64,000 nt of DNA, from NCBI GenBank assembly GCA_949128115.1, contig OX421965.1:48847257-48911256 (forward strand), written 5' to 3'. The position numbers and the translations under genes were made by a program. Under the pieces are notes generated by a model. It was not told the DNA's origin and did not search any database. It worked only from the letters and a program-made list of their open reading frames with translations. Positions 1 through 12,120 of this stretch are shown here, piece after piece. Position 1 is the stretch's first letter, and each line of letters opens with the position of its first letter. Source of the stretch: Anaspis maculata (taxonomy: Eukaryota; Arthropoda; Insecta; Coleoptera; Scraptiidae).

Positions 1-44
1 TTGTATTTTGTACTTGGTTCTCCGTTTATAATTGATCTGTGCAG

Positions 45-507
45 GCTTTTATCAGCAAGTGTGCCTTGGTTGCCCACCACCGGACACACACGGGCGAGAA
101 AAAGTTCCAGTGTGCAGTTTGTGGCAAGAGGACAGGTCGTTCCGCTGATCTGCAGATCCACATGCGATCCCACACAGGTATGGGTCGGGTCTCCAAAATT
201 GGACAATTTGAGATAAAAATGTCTGTTTGCAGGTGAGAAACCCTACGGTTGTAATCAGTGTCCCAAGCGATATCACACGTCCAGCAACCTGGCGGCACAC
301 AGGCGCACCCATCTGGGCATCAAGAACCATGTTTGCAACATTTGCAGCAAGGCTTTTGGTGACACGAGAACCCTGAAATGCCATCTGAGAACGCACACCG
401 GGGAAAAGCCGTACATTTGTGGCATTTGTGGAAATCGTTATACCCAAACTGGCCAGCTGTCCGCCCATAAAAAGACTCATCATGCCTCGCTCAAAAATAA
501 AATATAA
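45..507 (+). CDS. C2H2 zinc-finger protein, C-terminal part (partial, 5' end outside window)
   Basis: Two exons are visible: 45-177, preceded by an acceptor ending in gtgcag, and 233-507, ending in TAA at 505-507. The intron 178-232 starts gtatgg and ends ttgcag, and it splits a glycine codon (phase 1). The product has the end of one finger ([15 protein letters not shown]) followed by four complete C2H2 fingers, joined by classical linkers of the TGEKP type. The fingers begin FQCAVC, YGCNQC, HVCNIC and YICGIC. After the last histidine pair only about eight residues remain, so this is the true C-terminus. Poly-zinc-finger proteins of this kind bind DNA in the nucleus. The target and orthologue cannot be told from fingers alone, because any N-terminal ZAD or other domain lies outside the window. 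AT-rich sequence with AATAAA-like hexamers begins at the stop codon. Confidence 0.88.
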
Positions 508-790
508 TAAAGTAAAATGAAAAAAGTAGGTAGGTACCTACCTATTTTAGTAGGTATAATATTGAGTATCAAGTACCAAGATAGGCCACAGGTGGCCAGG
601 TCGGCTACAGTAATTTGAATATTCAGTAAGATGAACACTTATTGCTACCATGTAGTAGGTATTAAAGTATTGTACTTGTTTGAATTTATGAAATCTTCAA
701 TCTCGATCCCCTTGCACGAGATGACGTCACTTGTTACATTTTGTGTTTTGTGGCCGCATAATCGACTGTAATTCCAGTAATTAGTATCTA

Positions 791-1093
791 TACAGGGTGA
801 CCATCTGAATATGAACTCCTTATTATTTCCGATATCGATTTTTTCGTCCTATTTACAATAGGTATGATTAGGATCAAGAAATTTCGCTCGGCAAATTTCC
901 TATGTATAAATTCGACCTCGAATTCGACGTCTGCCAGTATCCCAGACAGGGATGTCCCAGTCAAGGAAGTGACAGAATTCCGGCTACTTGTAAAACGTGC
1001 GAAATTTTTCGATCGTAACTGTACATGCAAAATGTTGTCAGAATATCAATAGGTATTTAGATAGTTACATCATATTCTCTGTCCCACCCTGTA
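791..1093. mobile_element. MITE-like element with CAGGGTG termini
   Basis: The element begins tacagggtgacc and ends ccaccctgta, so the termini are short inverted repeats flanked by TA. No transposase reading frame is present. The same terminal heptamer borders several other elements in this window (about 6960, 9542, 31225, 41650), which suggests mobilisation by a related Tc1/mariner-type transposase. That attribution is inference from the TA target and the termini. Confidence 0.6.
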
Positions 1094-1386
1094 TAGCCAT
1101 ATTGTATTGATGCCAAAAGGTGTGTTGAATGAAAGCATCCCTCTTTTATAGCCATGTTTTTACGAATAGCGTGCAAAAATAAAATTCGAATGATTACAAA
1201 ATTGCTTTAATTTTGCGAAAACTCTTCGCATCGACAATGTCAATGTCCTGTAAACAAAACCGCCCAGCTGGTGGTGTCTGAACGGCTGAACGTTGAACGG
1301 TCCCCGGCAATTTCGCATAGATCTTTGAGAGCCGTTCCTGTCAAACAGTTCAAATCTTGCAGTAGCTTGAAAGCAAGTCCATAGGC

Positions 1387-1535
1387 CCTCATGGCCGTGA
1401 GGCTCAGTGGCGCACTTCTTCTTTGGAGAATGAGTGAAGGCAAGATGTGATTTAGGGTCCTACCCTCGGTCCTGCCGTTATTTAGACACGTTATTTAGAC
1501 TTTGCTTAATTCCGGGTCTCAAGACTATGGAGCTA
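1387..1535 (+). repeat. Dispersed repeat, copy 1 of 2
   Basis: A stretch reading gaggctcagtggcgcacttc, then through agggtcctacc to gggtctcaag, recurs with point changes and a short deletion at 3180-3295. A weaker match to its start lies near 12070-12120. It has no coding potential. The family is unidentified. Between these repeats, 508-790 and 1536-2280 show nothing I can identify. Confidence 0.55.
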
Positions 1536-2281
1536 CCCATCAACAGTATGCTGAAATGCAGGAGATGAAAGAGATACTTACAATAAATATTTTTAATTTC
1601 CTAGTTACGTTTAATCACCTAGTTTAAAACCAGAAAGTGATTATGCTGATTACTATCAAGAAAAAAAATTGGATTTGACATAAACGTGTCGATTATCTGT
1701 TGAAAAAGGTATATTTCTACGTCCACTTTTTGAATCTCAACGCAATCGAATGAAAACTGTTGATTTCAAAATTTCTGCGAGCCTTTAGGTAGGTACCCAT
1801 CAATGGCTGTTTCAAAATGTTGAACAGTCGAATTTCACTGTAGAAAACGCGCAGATTTTGAGTTTGCGTAGGCGCGGATGAGTTTCAGCTACCGAGCAGT
1901 TGGGCTTTGGGGTCATTTTCAAAAATTCATCGTATCAGAGTGGAGTTTTTGTCGAAAGAAAGTTCAAAGTCTTTTTCAAATATAACCTCGCATATGTGCT
2001 CATGTATTTCCATAAGACCGAGTACTTGCCCGCATGTCATAACTTTTTAAGTACAGTTGTGGAATTCAGCACTTAATCGGCGACGCTTCGCTACACTAAA
2101 TTGTTGTTATTGTAATTGTTCATCGTTATTTCGGCAAGTTTTTCCTTGGTTCGAGTATCAAGAGTCAAGACCATATGAGTTGCCCATTGAAATTGAAATC
2201 TTGAAGAGAAATTCATCTGTCGAGGCACCGTCTTAGTTTGAATAAGATTTCAAGCGCCAGCAAGCAATGAAATATTCTTTA

Positions 2282-2556
2282 AGGGTGAGGGTTTTTTCTT
2301 AAAGTCTTGCCACACTTGTTTTTATATATTATTTATTTGGTCGACGCGCGTTTTGGCATTGAGCCATTGTCAAGACGTCGTATAGAAATTCAAAATGGTC
2401 GCAGCAAAAAAGGTTGTCAAAGAATTTTTTTTGCTGCGACCATTTTGAATTTATATACGACGTCTTGACAATGGCTCAATGCCGAAACGTGCGTCGACCA
2501 AATAAATAATATATAAAAACAAGTGTGGTAAGACTTTAAGAAAAAAAACCCACCCT
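2282..2556. mobile_element. Fold-back (inverted-repeat) element, 275 bp
   Basis: The left arm (about 2282-2415) and the right arm (about 2440-2556) are near-perfect reverse complements, with only a short loop near 2430. Termini are agggtgaggg and its partner cccaccct. The palindrome includes the segment gacgtcttgacaatggctc on the right arm and its complement on the left. It could form a hairpin of more than 110 bp. No ORF is present. This is a MITE or fold-back transposon. Confidence 0.85.
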
Positions 2557-3179
2557 ATATATATCTAAAAGCCACTTGAAGAAAAAGCAACATCAATGCT
2601 GGAAACATACCTACTTCAATATCAAGAAATATTCTTTGCCGCCAAGTGTTTTTTTTTTGCATCATTTCCGAGATGTCTCTAAATGCGTAGATATGTATTA
2701 TTATTTCAGGAAAAGGGGACCATCTAGAGCGAGGGCTTCTAAATGCGTCATATTATAATAATAGAGCTGACGAGATAATATAGTGCGAACATCAAAACAG
2801 TCCATCTCCTTATTTCGCTATAATGGTAAACCTCGATCAGAAAATTGGTTTACCTGGAAAAAAAAACTATTCAACAAGCGTTTAATTTAAATGAATTATT
2901 CGACGTCAAAGTAGAAGAGCTCATGAAAACGTAAACGAGCTAATGGCCTTGCGGACATTGGGATGTTTTCATTTTTTCACGTCCGATATATTTAATAACT
3001 TTGAGGTGTTCGTTTCTTCGTCTTTTATAGTTGACTGATCGTCCTCAAATGCAATAATAGGAATAGGTGTCGAGCCAAAATAGGTAAGATTCGATTGGCT
3101 AAAGAACATACTCGGTATCTTAGAAGACTGTAGGTATAAGTAATGAATATTTTATTTTGCTACAAAGAAAAACATGGGC

Positions 3180-3295
3180 GTGAGACTCAGTAGCGCACTT
3201 CCTCTTTGGAGGATTAGTGAACGCAAGATGTGAATTAGGGTCCTACCTTTATTTAGATAGACACGATCTTGCCTCGTTCGGGTCCCAATACATGA
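3180..3295 (+). repeat. Dispersed repeat, copy 2 of 2
   Basis: This is the second copy of the repeat at 1387-1535, starting gagactcagtagcgcacttc and ending near gggtcccaatac. Flanking DNA at 2557-3179 and 3296-3650 is AT-rich and shows no gene I can support. Confidence 0.5.
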
Positions 3296-3651
3296 AACAT
3301 TTCAATATGGCGGCGAAACCACGAAATTCAGCTTGAAAATAAGATAGTTTCTGTACAAGACAAGAGTGAGCTCACTAATAAGAGACTTGAAATGATAAAA
3401 TCAGCTGGTAATTACCATCAGTGATAAAATAAACTTATACACTCACAATTCAATCTCCCTAACTTTTTCCCAGGTTCGAAGTTTTTTCGTTGATATTATT
3501 AATCGAGACAAGATTGACAAATGAGAGCCTACAAGCTTGATTGCCAGCTAGCATTGATGAAAATATTTATTACCTACACATTGACAAAACATAGCGCTGT
3601 AGGAGTTTATTTATTTAGTTACTGATAGTACTTAGGTACCTACTTAGATCA

Positions 3652-3781
3652 GGGGTGCGATTCTTGAGTTATTCGAATGACTTTTCGTATACGAATCTCC
3701 TTGATTTTGTGTGCATTTGGGCTGTCGGAAAGAAGAATTCGCATACGAAAACTTTTCGAACACGTTTGAAAATCGCACCCC
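3652..3781. mobile_element. Small MITE, terminal repeats GGGGTGCGATT
   Basis: About 130 bp bounded by ggggtgcgattctt and its inverted partner aaaatcgcacccc. Inside, a ttcgaa/ttcgtatacgaa palindromic stretch pairs the two halves imperfectly. It has no coding capacity. Family and target duplication are not clear. Confidence 0.65.
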
Positions 3782-4293
3782 AGAGCTACATTTCAATTTC
3801 GACTTGCAATAAGCGATCTAAAATTGCGTCAACAAACGTCAAAAAATGTCAAACTTTCACCTCGATTTGCAGCCTCCTCCTGGTTGAACCTGAAACAAGT
3901 TCGTGGAAATGGAGGGGCAAATAGGAGTGAAGACCCCCTTCCCGCATTTGGTTAAAATTTGGAGCTCAGGAGTGGTGTTAATCGAAATAAAAATTCAACG
4001 TTTTGACATCTTGACAGCTTGCAAAGTATTGGTTGCAAGTCGGACTTAAAATGTAGCCCTTAGAGATTATTTGTTGTTGAAGATTGTTATCAGCTGACCG
4101 CTTGTCTTTCAATGCAATAGAATAGTGCAAAAACAACTTGTTAATGTGGAACCATTTTACAAGATATAAAAGATTTTGTTCGTATATTCGCTGGAGACTT
4201 CAACTTGAGGATAAGACACAAGTCTGGACAGACCTGCACACCGCGGTTTCAAGAAAACTTCCAAATTTTGTTGACACCTTCACCTTATTGTAA

Positions 4294-4667
4294 CTAAATA
4301 TTGGAAATGATACAGCTTTTTCTCTTGAGTCCAGATATATAATTTGATGTTTGAATAAGATCATGTACAGGTGTTCATTTTCACACTTCCCACCCCAGAT
4401 TTCACCCTGCCAAATTTTTCCTGAAGAAAAACGCCGGAACAGGTTGATTTTTATTGTGAGGGGGACATCTAGGACGTATTGTCAAATTCTCATCGATGAA
4501 AATCAACCTGTTTCGGCGTGTTTGTCGAAAAAAATTTGGCGGGGAGAAATCTGGGGAGAGAAGTGTAAAAGTGAACACCTGTACATGATCTTCTTCAGAT
4601 ATCAAATTACATACCTAATTATCTGGACTCAGAAGAAAAAATCGCATCATTTCCAATATTTATCCAA
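4294..4667. mobile_element. Fold-back element, about 370 bp
   Basis: Arms about 4294-4478 and 4486-4667 pair along nearly their whole length. The outer ends are taaatattggaaatgat and its complement. Inner paired blocks include gatcatgtacaggtgttca and caggttgattt with their complements. ORFs here exist on both strands only because of the symmetry. A run of 15 or more G residues lies just downstream (about 4850-4866). The interval 4868-5269 has no recognised feature apart from a possible poly(A) signal for the next gene. Confidence 0.82.
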
Positions 4668-5269
4668 TATTTAGATACAAGAGGTGTCGAAAAAAATTGG
4701 AAGTTTTTTGAAACACTTTGTATACTTCTTGTATAGGTACTATAAGATACACAAAATGTTGGCGTCAAAATTTGAATTCTACGGGAAAACTTGTTGCGAA
4801 AAATTTCTTTCCCCACCAATTTATTCCAACAGGAAAAATTGTAACGGGTGAGGGGGGGGGGGGGGAATCTCGGTGAATCACCCTGTAAGTGTACATGTGT
4901 AGGGAGGGGGCCCGGACGGCTATTGATACAATCATGGAATACACTATAAAATTGACCGAATTAAGGTTTTACTGGATCATGCGATGGCTTTGTAATTTAT
5001 TAATTTTTCATATCAAAGCCGCCTTTGATTCAGTGACGCTTAGGCCAAATGTGTAGGCATTGGCACCACCATTGCCTATAGGTATTCTCTTCCATTTGAT
5101 CTTCTAACAGCATCGTCAGCCAAGGCAGATCCTTTTGTTTTTTCTTCTTTATTTAGGATCAACGAAACTATAAATAGGTACTCAGGTTTATAAAAAATTA
5201 TAACCATGTCTGCTGGCTTAAAAATTATGAGGTATGTTGTTATAGAAAAGAAAAATATTTGATATCCAC

Positions 5270-5785
5270 TCAATGTCTTGGATAAATCTTTGAAGGTGCA
5301 GTAAATTTGACGACTTTGCTACTTTCGTAACTCTTGGAGCTGTGGGCCAACACTTTGAAATAATATTTTCTGGTCGGAACGAGGTAGCTCACTAAAAATA
5401 CAGAATTGCGCATTCTTTTATATTTCTTATAACAAACTCTCCCTTACATAAATAATGTGTGCTATCGGCTCGATTTAGCGTTCTCCAAGTTCCCACAGTC
5501 CTGTATTTTATTTCGTAATTTTGCACTTGGTCGGCTCCCTCCAAAGGCGGTTGCCATGTAATCACGTAAGATCCATTTCCGATTTCGGTCACTGTCAAAT
5601 TTCGCGGCATCTTACCAGGATTCGCTTCTACAAGAAATAAACAGAAAAATGGTTTTCAAAACAATGTCGAAAACAATTTTACTTGCGTTATTCAGATTGC
5701 CCTCACAGAAAGACGAAAAAATAACCAAAGCGGCTATGACGGATAGAGCCAACGAAATGTCTTTTGGTATCGTTGAAAAGTTCAT
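5270..5785 (-). CDS. Small secreted protein with one fibronectin type III domain
   Basis: Three exons on the minus strand join in phase: 5785-5683, 5627-5448 and 5391-5270. Introns have donors GTAAAA and GTAAGG and acceptors TTGTAG and TTTTAG. The joined product is 134 aa. Residues 1 to about 31 form a signal peptide, with an N-region MNFSTIPKD, a hydrophobic core LALSVIAALVIFSSF and then CEG. One FN3 domain follows. Its diagnostic residues are the Trp in VITWQPP, the Tyr in NYEIKY and the final strand YYFKVLAHSS, ending KFTAP. The stop TGA comes about seven residues after the domain, and no membrane helix follows. An AATAAA lies about 115 bp downstream on the coding strand. FN3 domains mediate extracellular protein contacts, but this partner is unknown. 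A lone secreted FN3 domain is unusual. It could instead be the truncated 5' end of a longer receptor if the last exon is spliced on at AAAG before its stop. Confidence 0.62.
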
Positions 5786-6716
5786 GGTACTGACTTCATT
5801 AGGTACCCACAATAAGAGCCACCAAATGAAAATGAAAATTTCATTTGTGAAATTTATCAAAGACACGATGCCTACTGAATGATCCCCAAAGTTTTAGAGA
5901 TGAAAAATCATCATCATCATCCTGGCAATTAACTGTGGTTAACTGCGATATCCGGGGGCTTCCCGACCCCTTTTTATTCCGAAGGTCGTCAAAAATTTAA
6001 TTTGGTTCATAACATAACATTTACATGTGCTCTTTGGATATAATAATTGTAAGCGACACAATGCACTCATTTGAATAAGGGCTAAGCTTTTGGTAGTGCG
6101 GTCATGTGCGCCAATAGAACGCCAGAGTCCAACTCTGGTCAGTTACCTTTCAGGTATCTATCTACCTATGGCTTGTCGTTACTTCCATACCCCTTCTCCA
6201 AAGCCGGTTTAAAGCCACTCACTGTCTTCAGTGTTTTGGTCGTTAAACATTAAACATTCATCAGAGAACACACGAATATAATAGTAAAGTATGGAGTGGC
6301 TGGAAGAATTCTATGCGAAAACCGCCAATAATTGCAGAATCTGTTGGAAATACAGCAAGAGTGGGTTCATAGCAACGCTGGACATCATGCTTTTATTGTG
6401 TTGTTTTTAACTGAAATCAACGGTTTCGGGTGAGAAATATTTCTGCTCCTTTTATTCTTTTATTGTTTACACATTATTCTGATTTTAGAGTGTCAACGAT
6501 CTCCACGTGAAAACAATAAACTTTAATAAGGGACCGTTCAGGAACCGAGATTTAGACAGTCGATCTCTATCTATTGATTATAACAGAAAATAGGTTTTAA
6601 TTAACAATAACATATTATGTGTCAGTGGAGCAAATTTTATACAAATTGTGCATTATTTTGTGATAATAAACCAACATGAAATTTGGTATGAGTAAGTATA
6701 TTTTTCTTGAGTATGT

Positions 6717-9545
6717 ATACAGGTGTTTGCAAACTTGAGGTGGAAAATTGAACCGCAGTTAGGGAAATGCTTCAAAAGTATCAGAAAAATGTTGAAAGAA
6801 ATTAAGGGCTTTTGTTTTTCAAAATATGGAGGGTCAAAAGGTGGTCCTTCGACACTTAACATGTATTTTCGTATTTAAAAGATGTTAGTGAACTCTTTCC
6901 AACAGACCAAAAAGCAATGTTTTTGAACCTGTGAATGTGTTTTGTAATTTTATTCATTATACAGGGTGAATCGTAAATCTTGAAAATCCAGTTTCAAGCT
7001 TCTGAGCAAAAGTTAAGGGCCACTTTTTCAAATGTGAATAACTCACAAACGCTTTTTTTGATTTCAACGAATTTTCGCACAGAGGTGGTCTTATGTGTTG
7101 TGAAGACAAGTGTGAAGTGGAGTACTCACCAATCCATAGGTTTGTGCTAGGGAGGTCTTCGACTGTTGCTTTGCAGAAATGCGTAATTTTTAGTGAAATA
7201 AAAGCATTGGATTTTGAACAAAATGGAGGTTCATCCAATAAAAAACGTCTAGTTTGCTTTGTTAAGAAGTTCTTGAGCAAGTACCATGCTAAGTTTGTTT
7301 ATTGACATCTTTCATCTTCAAATTTTGACCATCAATCTCTTCTTATGGCTTAAACAATGTGTAAGGCACTACTTTGCGTGATTTTGGTTGCATGCAGTCC
7401 AGTCGTGTATTTCTTGTGATTTTGCGTCAACGTTTTGTGATTTTGGCCACTCTTGAGCCTCAAAAACAATAAATCCTTCATGCACACTGTTACTAAAGGA
7501 CAAAAACAAGAGAAAAAAGCTCACAAAAATGTCAAAATCTTGAGCATTGACAAGAAATAAGTCATAATTTCCATCACATGCCGATAAAACACCTCTACAG
7601 TGACCAAAGAAGAAATGGTGAATTTCTTCAGTTCTTTTGGGGAAAAGACATTTACGGGGTGTCGCCAAGAGGCCAAGCACAAAAACGATGAGTGACAACC
7701 TTGATTGATCATTTGCCATCAATATTCAAGAGTTTAAATCACTCTAACGCCATCAGGCCCTTTCGAATGCGAAGATGTTGAAAAATTAACTTCAAGCTTG
7801 TTGCTCTGCACTGAGTGAACCCATGGACGGATATGGCTGATGGCCATACTCAGAGATATGCATAAGCCTTGTGTTTGAGTGTAGAAACCACCAAGAGGGT
7901 CTGACGACGCAAAAAATCAAAATCGGAGTTTGTTTGAACCTCTGCAGTGTGGAAAACAGCTCAAATCCAATGACGTTCTCAATCGGAATTGTCGTCTTTC
8001 GTAATTGTACAGGAACTGATCAAAAAGATTCCTGCCCACACCATGATGGAGCCACCCCTAAACGGAATCCTGAGTGAAATGCAATCTGCATGAAACCGCT
8101 GTCCACGACGACATCATACCGAGCCCGCCAGTCGTTTTCTGTCAGGGAGATACGTGTTTTACCTTTGTCGTTTTTGACCAGTCCCTGTACAATTACAAAA
8201 AACGAACAATCCCGATTGAGAACTTATTCGATTTTAGCTGTTTTTCACACTGCAGAGGTTCAAACAAACCCCGATTTTCAAATGTTTGCGTCTTCAGATA
8301 CTCTTGGTGGTTTCTACACTAAAACACAAGGCTTATGCATATCTCTGAGTATGGCCATCATCCATTTCCGTCCTTGGGTTCACTCAGTGCAGCGCAACAA
8401 ACTTGAAGTTATTTTTTCAACTTCTTCGCATTCGAGAGAGCCTGATGGCGTTAGAGTGATTTAAATTCTTGCATATTGATGACAAATGATAAGTCAAGGT
8501 TGTTTCTCATCGTTTTTGCGCTTGGCCTCTTAGCGACACTCCGCAAATGTCTTTTCCCCAAAAGAACTGAAGAAATTCGCCATTTCTTCTTTGGTCACTG
8601 TAGAGATGTTTTATCGGCATGTGATGAAAATTATGACTTATTTCTTGTCAATACTCAAGATTTTGAAATTTTGTGAGCTTTTTTCTCTTGTTTTTGTTCT
8701 TTAGTAACAGTCTGCATGAAGGATTTATTGTTTTTGAGGCTCAAGAGTGGCCAAAATCACAAAACGTTGACACAAAATCACAAGAAATACACGACTGAAC
8801 TGTATGCAACCAAAATCACGCAAATTGGTGCCTCACACATTGTTTAAGCCATAAGAAGAGATGGATGGTCAAAATTTGAAGATGAAAGATGTCAATGAAC
8901 AAACTTAGCATGGTACTTGCTTAAGAAGATTGTAACAAAGCAAACTAGACGTTTTTTATTGGATGAACATCCATTTTGTCCAAAATCCAATGCTTTGATT
9001 TCACTAAAAATTACGCATTTCTGCAAAGCAACAGTCGAAGACCTCTCTACCACAAACCTATGGATTGATGAGTGCGCCACTTCACATTTGTCTTTACAAC
9101 ACATAAGACCACCTCTGTGCGAAAATTCGTCAAAATCAAAAAAAGCGTTTGTGAGTTATTCACATTTGAAAAAGTGGCCCTTAACTTTTGCTCAGAAGTG
9201 TATTTGTACTATTTGTTGCTCTACATCAGTTTTATAACCCCTAGAACTTTTCACGAGCATTTTCGAGGCAAAATAGATTTTTTCGGATTCATGACTCACC
9301 CTTTACACTAAACACAAATAGAAAACACATTCAAAAGTTCAAAAAAAAATTCTTTTTGGTCTGATGAAAAGAGTTTATCAAGTTCTTTCAAAATAACGAA
9401 AATAGAAGGGGTCGAGGGACCACCTTTTGACCCTCCATATTTCCAAAAAAAATCATAATTTTTTTTCAGCATTTTTCTGGCACTTTTGGAGCATTTCCCT
9501 ATCTGCTGTTCAGTTTTCTACCCCAAGTTTGCAAGTACCCTGTAC
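6717..9545. mobile_element. Giant fold-back element (2.8 kb palindrome), nested
   Basis: The left arm 6717 to about 8024 and the right arm about 8174 to 9545 are reverse complements with scattered differences. The outer ends are tacaggtgtttgcaaactt and its partner. Symmetric internal landmarks at about 6960 (tacagggtgaatc) and 9300 (gactcaccct) show that an inner CAGGGTG-bounded fold-back (about 6960-9306) sits inside an outer one. The arms carry matching ORFs in opposite orientation (for example minus 7722-7369 and plus 8476-8676, sharing KCLFPKRTEEI). I do not recognise that protein, and the ORFs may be fortuitous. No poly(A) tail or LTR is present. Confidence 0.85.
8025..8173 (-). pseudogene. 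Possible Tc1/IS630-like transposase relic in the fold-back loop
   Basis: The unpaired loop of the 2.8 kb palindrome, read on the minus strand, encodes GGSIMVWAGI. That resembles the conserved GGGSVMVWG block between the second and third catalytic acidic residues of Tc1/mariner transposases. A preceding stretch in another frame reads RISLTENDWRARYDVVV. The match is short, frames shift and stops occur soon after, so this is at most a decayed fragment. It would fit the TA-flanked CAGGGTG termini of the surrounding element. A chance match is possible. Confidence 0.35.
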
Positions 9546-10583
9546 AGGGTGATTCATGAGTGACCTTACATAGGCTAATGGGAAATATATAGAAGACTTC
9601 GAGGCGAATCAGGACAGAAGAAATTTTGTTTTCTCAAGTGTCAAAATCCAGGGCGGGGCTAAAAAAGGTGCCCCGTTGTTATTTGATCAAAAAGTACATT
9701 TTCTGACCGTTTTTCTAAAAAACTGCTATCGGATTCGAAAAGCTAAGGATAAATGCTTCAAGAATCACTCTTCAATTTAGATGGCACACCTAAACCGTTT
9801 CGACAATAAAATTAAAAGTAAAATTTGTGGGTGAGTTTCTATTTTCGGCCGGACAAAATCGACTCATTGTTTGATTGAATTCATTCAGATTCATTTTTTG
9901 GCTTGCCTCTGTTGAATAGAAAGGCTTGGTTGAAAGAAAAACTCCAAAGCCAACCATTTTTTTTATGACAAATTCGAGAGAGCAATAAAATTGGGACTCG
10001 AGTCGGTCAAAAAAAAATCATAGGCTATGGAATTTTTTTTAACCAAGCCCCTCTATTCTACAGAGACAAGCTAAAAAATGAATTTGAATTAATTCAATCA
10101 AACCATGAGTCGATTAAGTCCGGTCGAAAATGGAAATTTACCCACAAATTCTACTTTTAATTTTATTGTCGAAACGGCCTAGGTGTGTCATCTAAATTGA
10201 AGAATGATTCTTGAAACATTTTTTCTTAGTTTTTCGAATCCGATGGTATTTTTTTCAGAAAAGCGGTCAGAAAATGTCCTCTTTGATGAAATAACACAGG
10301 GGCACATTTTTCCTAGCCCGGGCCTGGATTCTGACTTACTCGGGATGGCTTCAGGGTAAGTTCCAATCGAGGTTCCAATAGAGAAATATTACTGGTGAAT
10401 TTCAAAAAAATATCTCTAGCCGTTTCAGAAATATCGCTTATCAAAATTTCATACGAAACACACAAAACACCCTCTATTTTCGTAACCAATGGAGAAAACA
10501 AAATTTCTTCTGTGGATTCTGATTGGCCTCGAAGTCCTCTATCTGCCATTGGCTTGTGTAAGATCACTCCCGAATCACCTGTA
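9542..10583. mobile_element. Fold-back element, 1.04 kb, CAGGGTGATTCA termini
   Basis: The left arm (9542 to about 9965) pairs with the right arm (about 10020-10583). The right arm is longer because of extra sequence around 10310-10490. Termini are tacagggtgattcatgagtg and cgaatcacctgta. The element directly abuts the right end of the preceding fold-back, and the junction reads ccctgtacaggg. A degraded relative of this family lies at about 56316-56694. No intact transposase frame is visible. Confidence 0.82.
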
Positions 10584-11687
10584 TGTGTGATCATCTTTCA
10601 AATTCGGGTATGGCTTCATGTCGAATCATAGCTGAAGAGTTTAGTTGATGAGTTGGAATAATGTCTAGACTTTCGCTAGGACAGGTAGTAAATACCTACT
10701 TCTTTCTTTGGGCCAGTTGTACGGAGGGATAATAGAGCAAAGGGTTGAACGTTGAACCATAACGTTGCACTTTAGGAGTCAGACAATTTTTTGGAAAATT
10801 ACAATTTCTCAACACTTCTCACTGAATGAACATTCATTCACGATCCTTTATAATCAATTCAATTTTCCCTAGGCGGTGAACACTCTGTATACCCGCTCTG
10901 TCATCAGAATATTCCAGGCATCCTCCTGAAAGACCCCAAAGGTTTTCGTCGTTTCGATTATTTTTAGTCCGGAATGGGTAGGTACTCCAGCATCCGTTGT
11001 TCGTTTATTTGAATGATTAATTGAGTGATTGAATATTCCGGCAAGCTTTCGATGCACACGGCTTCTCCGCCAATTCTGCAGGTATATGCCTTATTCGTAG
11101 TGTTACGAGCGGCGATTCCCGTGCATTCTGGTAAACACGCGCGATCTTTCTGGAGTCTTCTATTAGATCGCAGCGAAGCGATTGAGTGCGAATGCAGCGA
11201 AATAGTAACCTGCGATATTCCAAGTAGATGATTGTTGGCGTGTATTCATTACGCAGTAATAAACAGTGTTTGTTTTCAAACGATCGTTTCAATTAAAATC
11301 GAACCCATACGCGAAATACGTAACAGTAGGTACGTTGTGGTTTCCAGCGAGCTTCGTAACACAAATATGCTCGTAAATATAGTATAGGTATACCGGATGA
11401 TGCATATAACTAAGAGATATGTAACAAAAATTGAACTCCATGTTATGTAATGATTGTAATGTACCGAACTACCTACCATTCATGCCGCGGGACCTCTCAT
11501 CGCGGGCATCCTCTCCCTGCAAATATTTGCACCGGCGCAGGGCCACCGGACGTTTCAATGGAAAATCCGTGATAACTATCGTGTTCTTGTCTCTTTGATA
11601 TCGCAGAAAGAAAAATAGTGATCTTAGTCGTCGTCGCCCCCATACGTCGACCCTGATGAAGAAAACGAGAACTGTAGAAGTTACAGA
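10584..11687. other. Gene-poor interval
   Basis: No gene is supported here. A minus-strand ORF (11057-10869) and an overlapping plus ORF (11025-11231) exist, but neither has recognisable domains or convincing splice sites. The sequence is otherwise low-complexity AT-rich DNA. Confidence 0.4.
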
Positions 11688-11842
11688 AGCCGCGTTCGGC
11701 AATTATATTATTCTCACTTCATTTACTCTTTTCACTCCAACTACCACGTGACCAAGGTTTCAAGTGTTCTGATTGGCTGATGACAATGTTTTGGAGTAAA
11801 AAGTGTAAAAAGTGTAAATGGAGTTGTATTGCCGAAAGCGGC
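11688..11842. mobile_element. MITE with imperfect long inverted repeats (CCGCGTTCGGCAAT)
   Basis: The left end ccgcgttcggcaat and the right end attgccgaaagcggc are inverted. The inner halves pair through cttcatttactcttttcact and its partner. About 155 bp, non-coding. Downstream (about 11949-11967) is a run of 17 or more C residues. Confidence 0.65.
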
Positions 11843-12120
11843 TAGGGACGGGACCAAAATTATACTGTATTTCTTTTCCCTTCGACGTCACAGTGAAAAT
11901 AATAACAGAGTGATCATCATCACATCATCATAGCCACTGCTCCCATACGTAACCCCCCCCCCCCCCCGACGAAGAAAACAAAAACGATAAAAAGGGACAA
12001 TAAGGACCGTCGTGTTATTTTCCCTAATTCATCGACATGACACACAAAACCGTCCCTTCATCCTCCATAGGCGTTAAGGCTCAGTATAGCGCACTCTTTT
12101 CGTAGTGAATCAGTGAACAG

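Noticed and set aside
7369..7722. ORFs in the arms of the 2.8 kb palindrome as real genes
   Set aside because: The same frame appears in both arms because of symmetry, lacks recognisable domains and differs by disruptive changes. I kept them only as element content.
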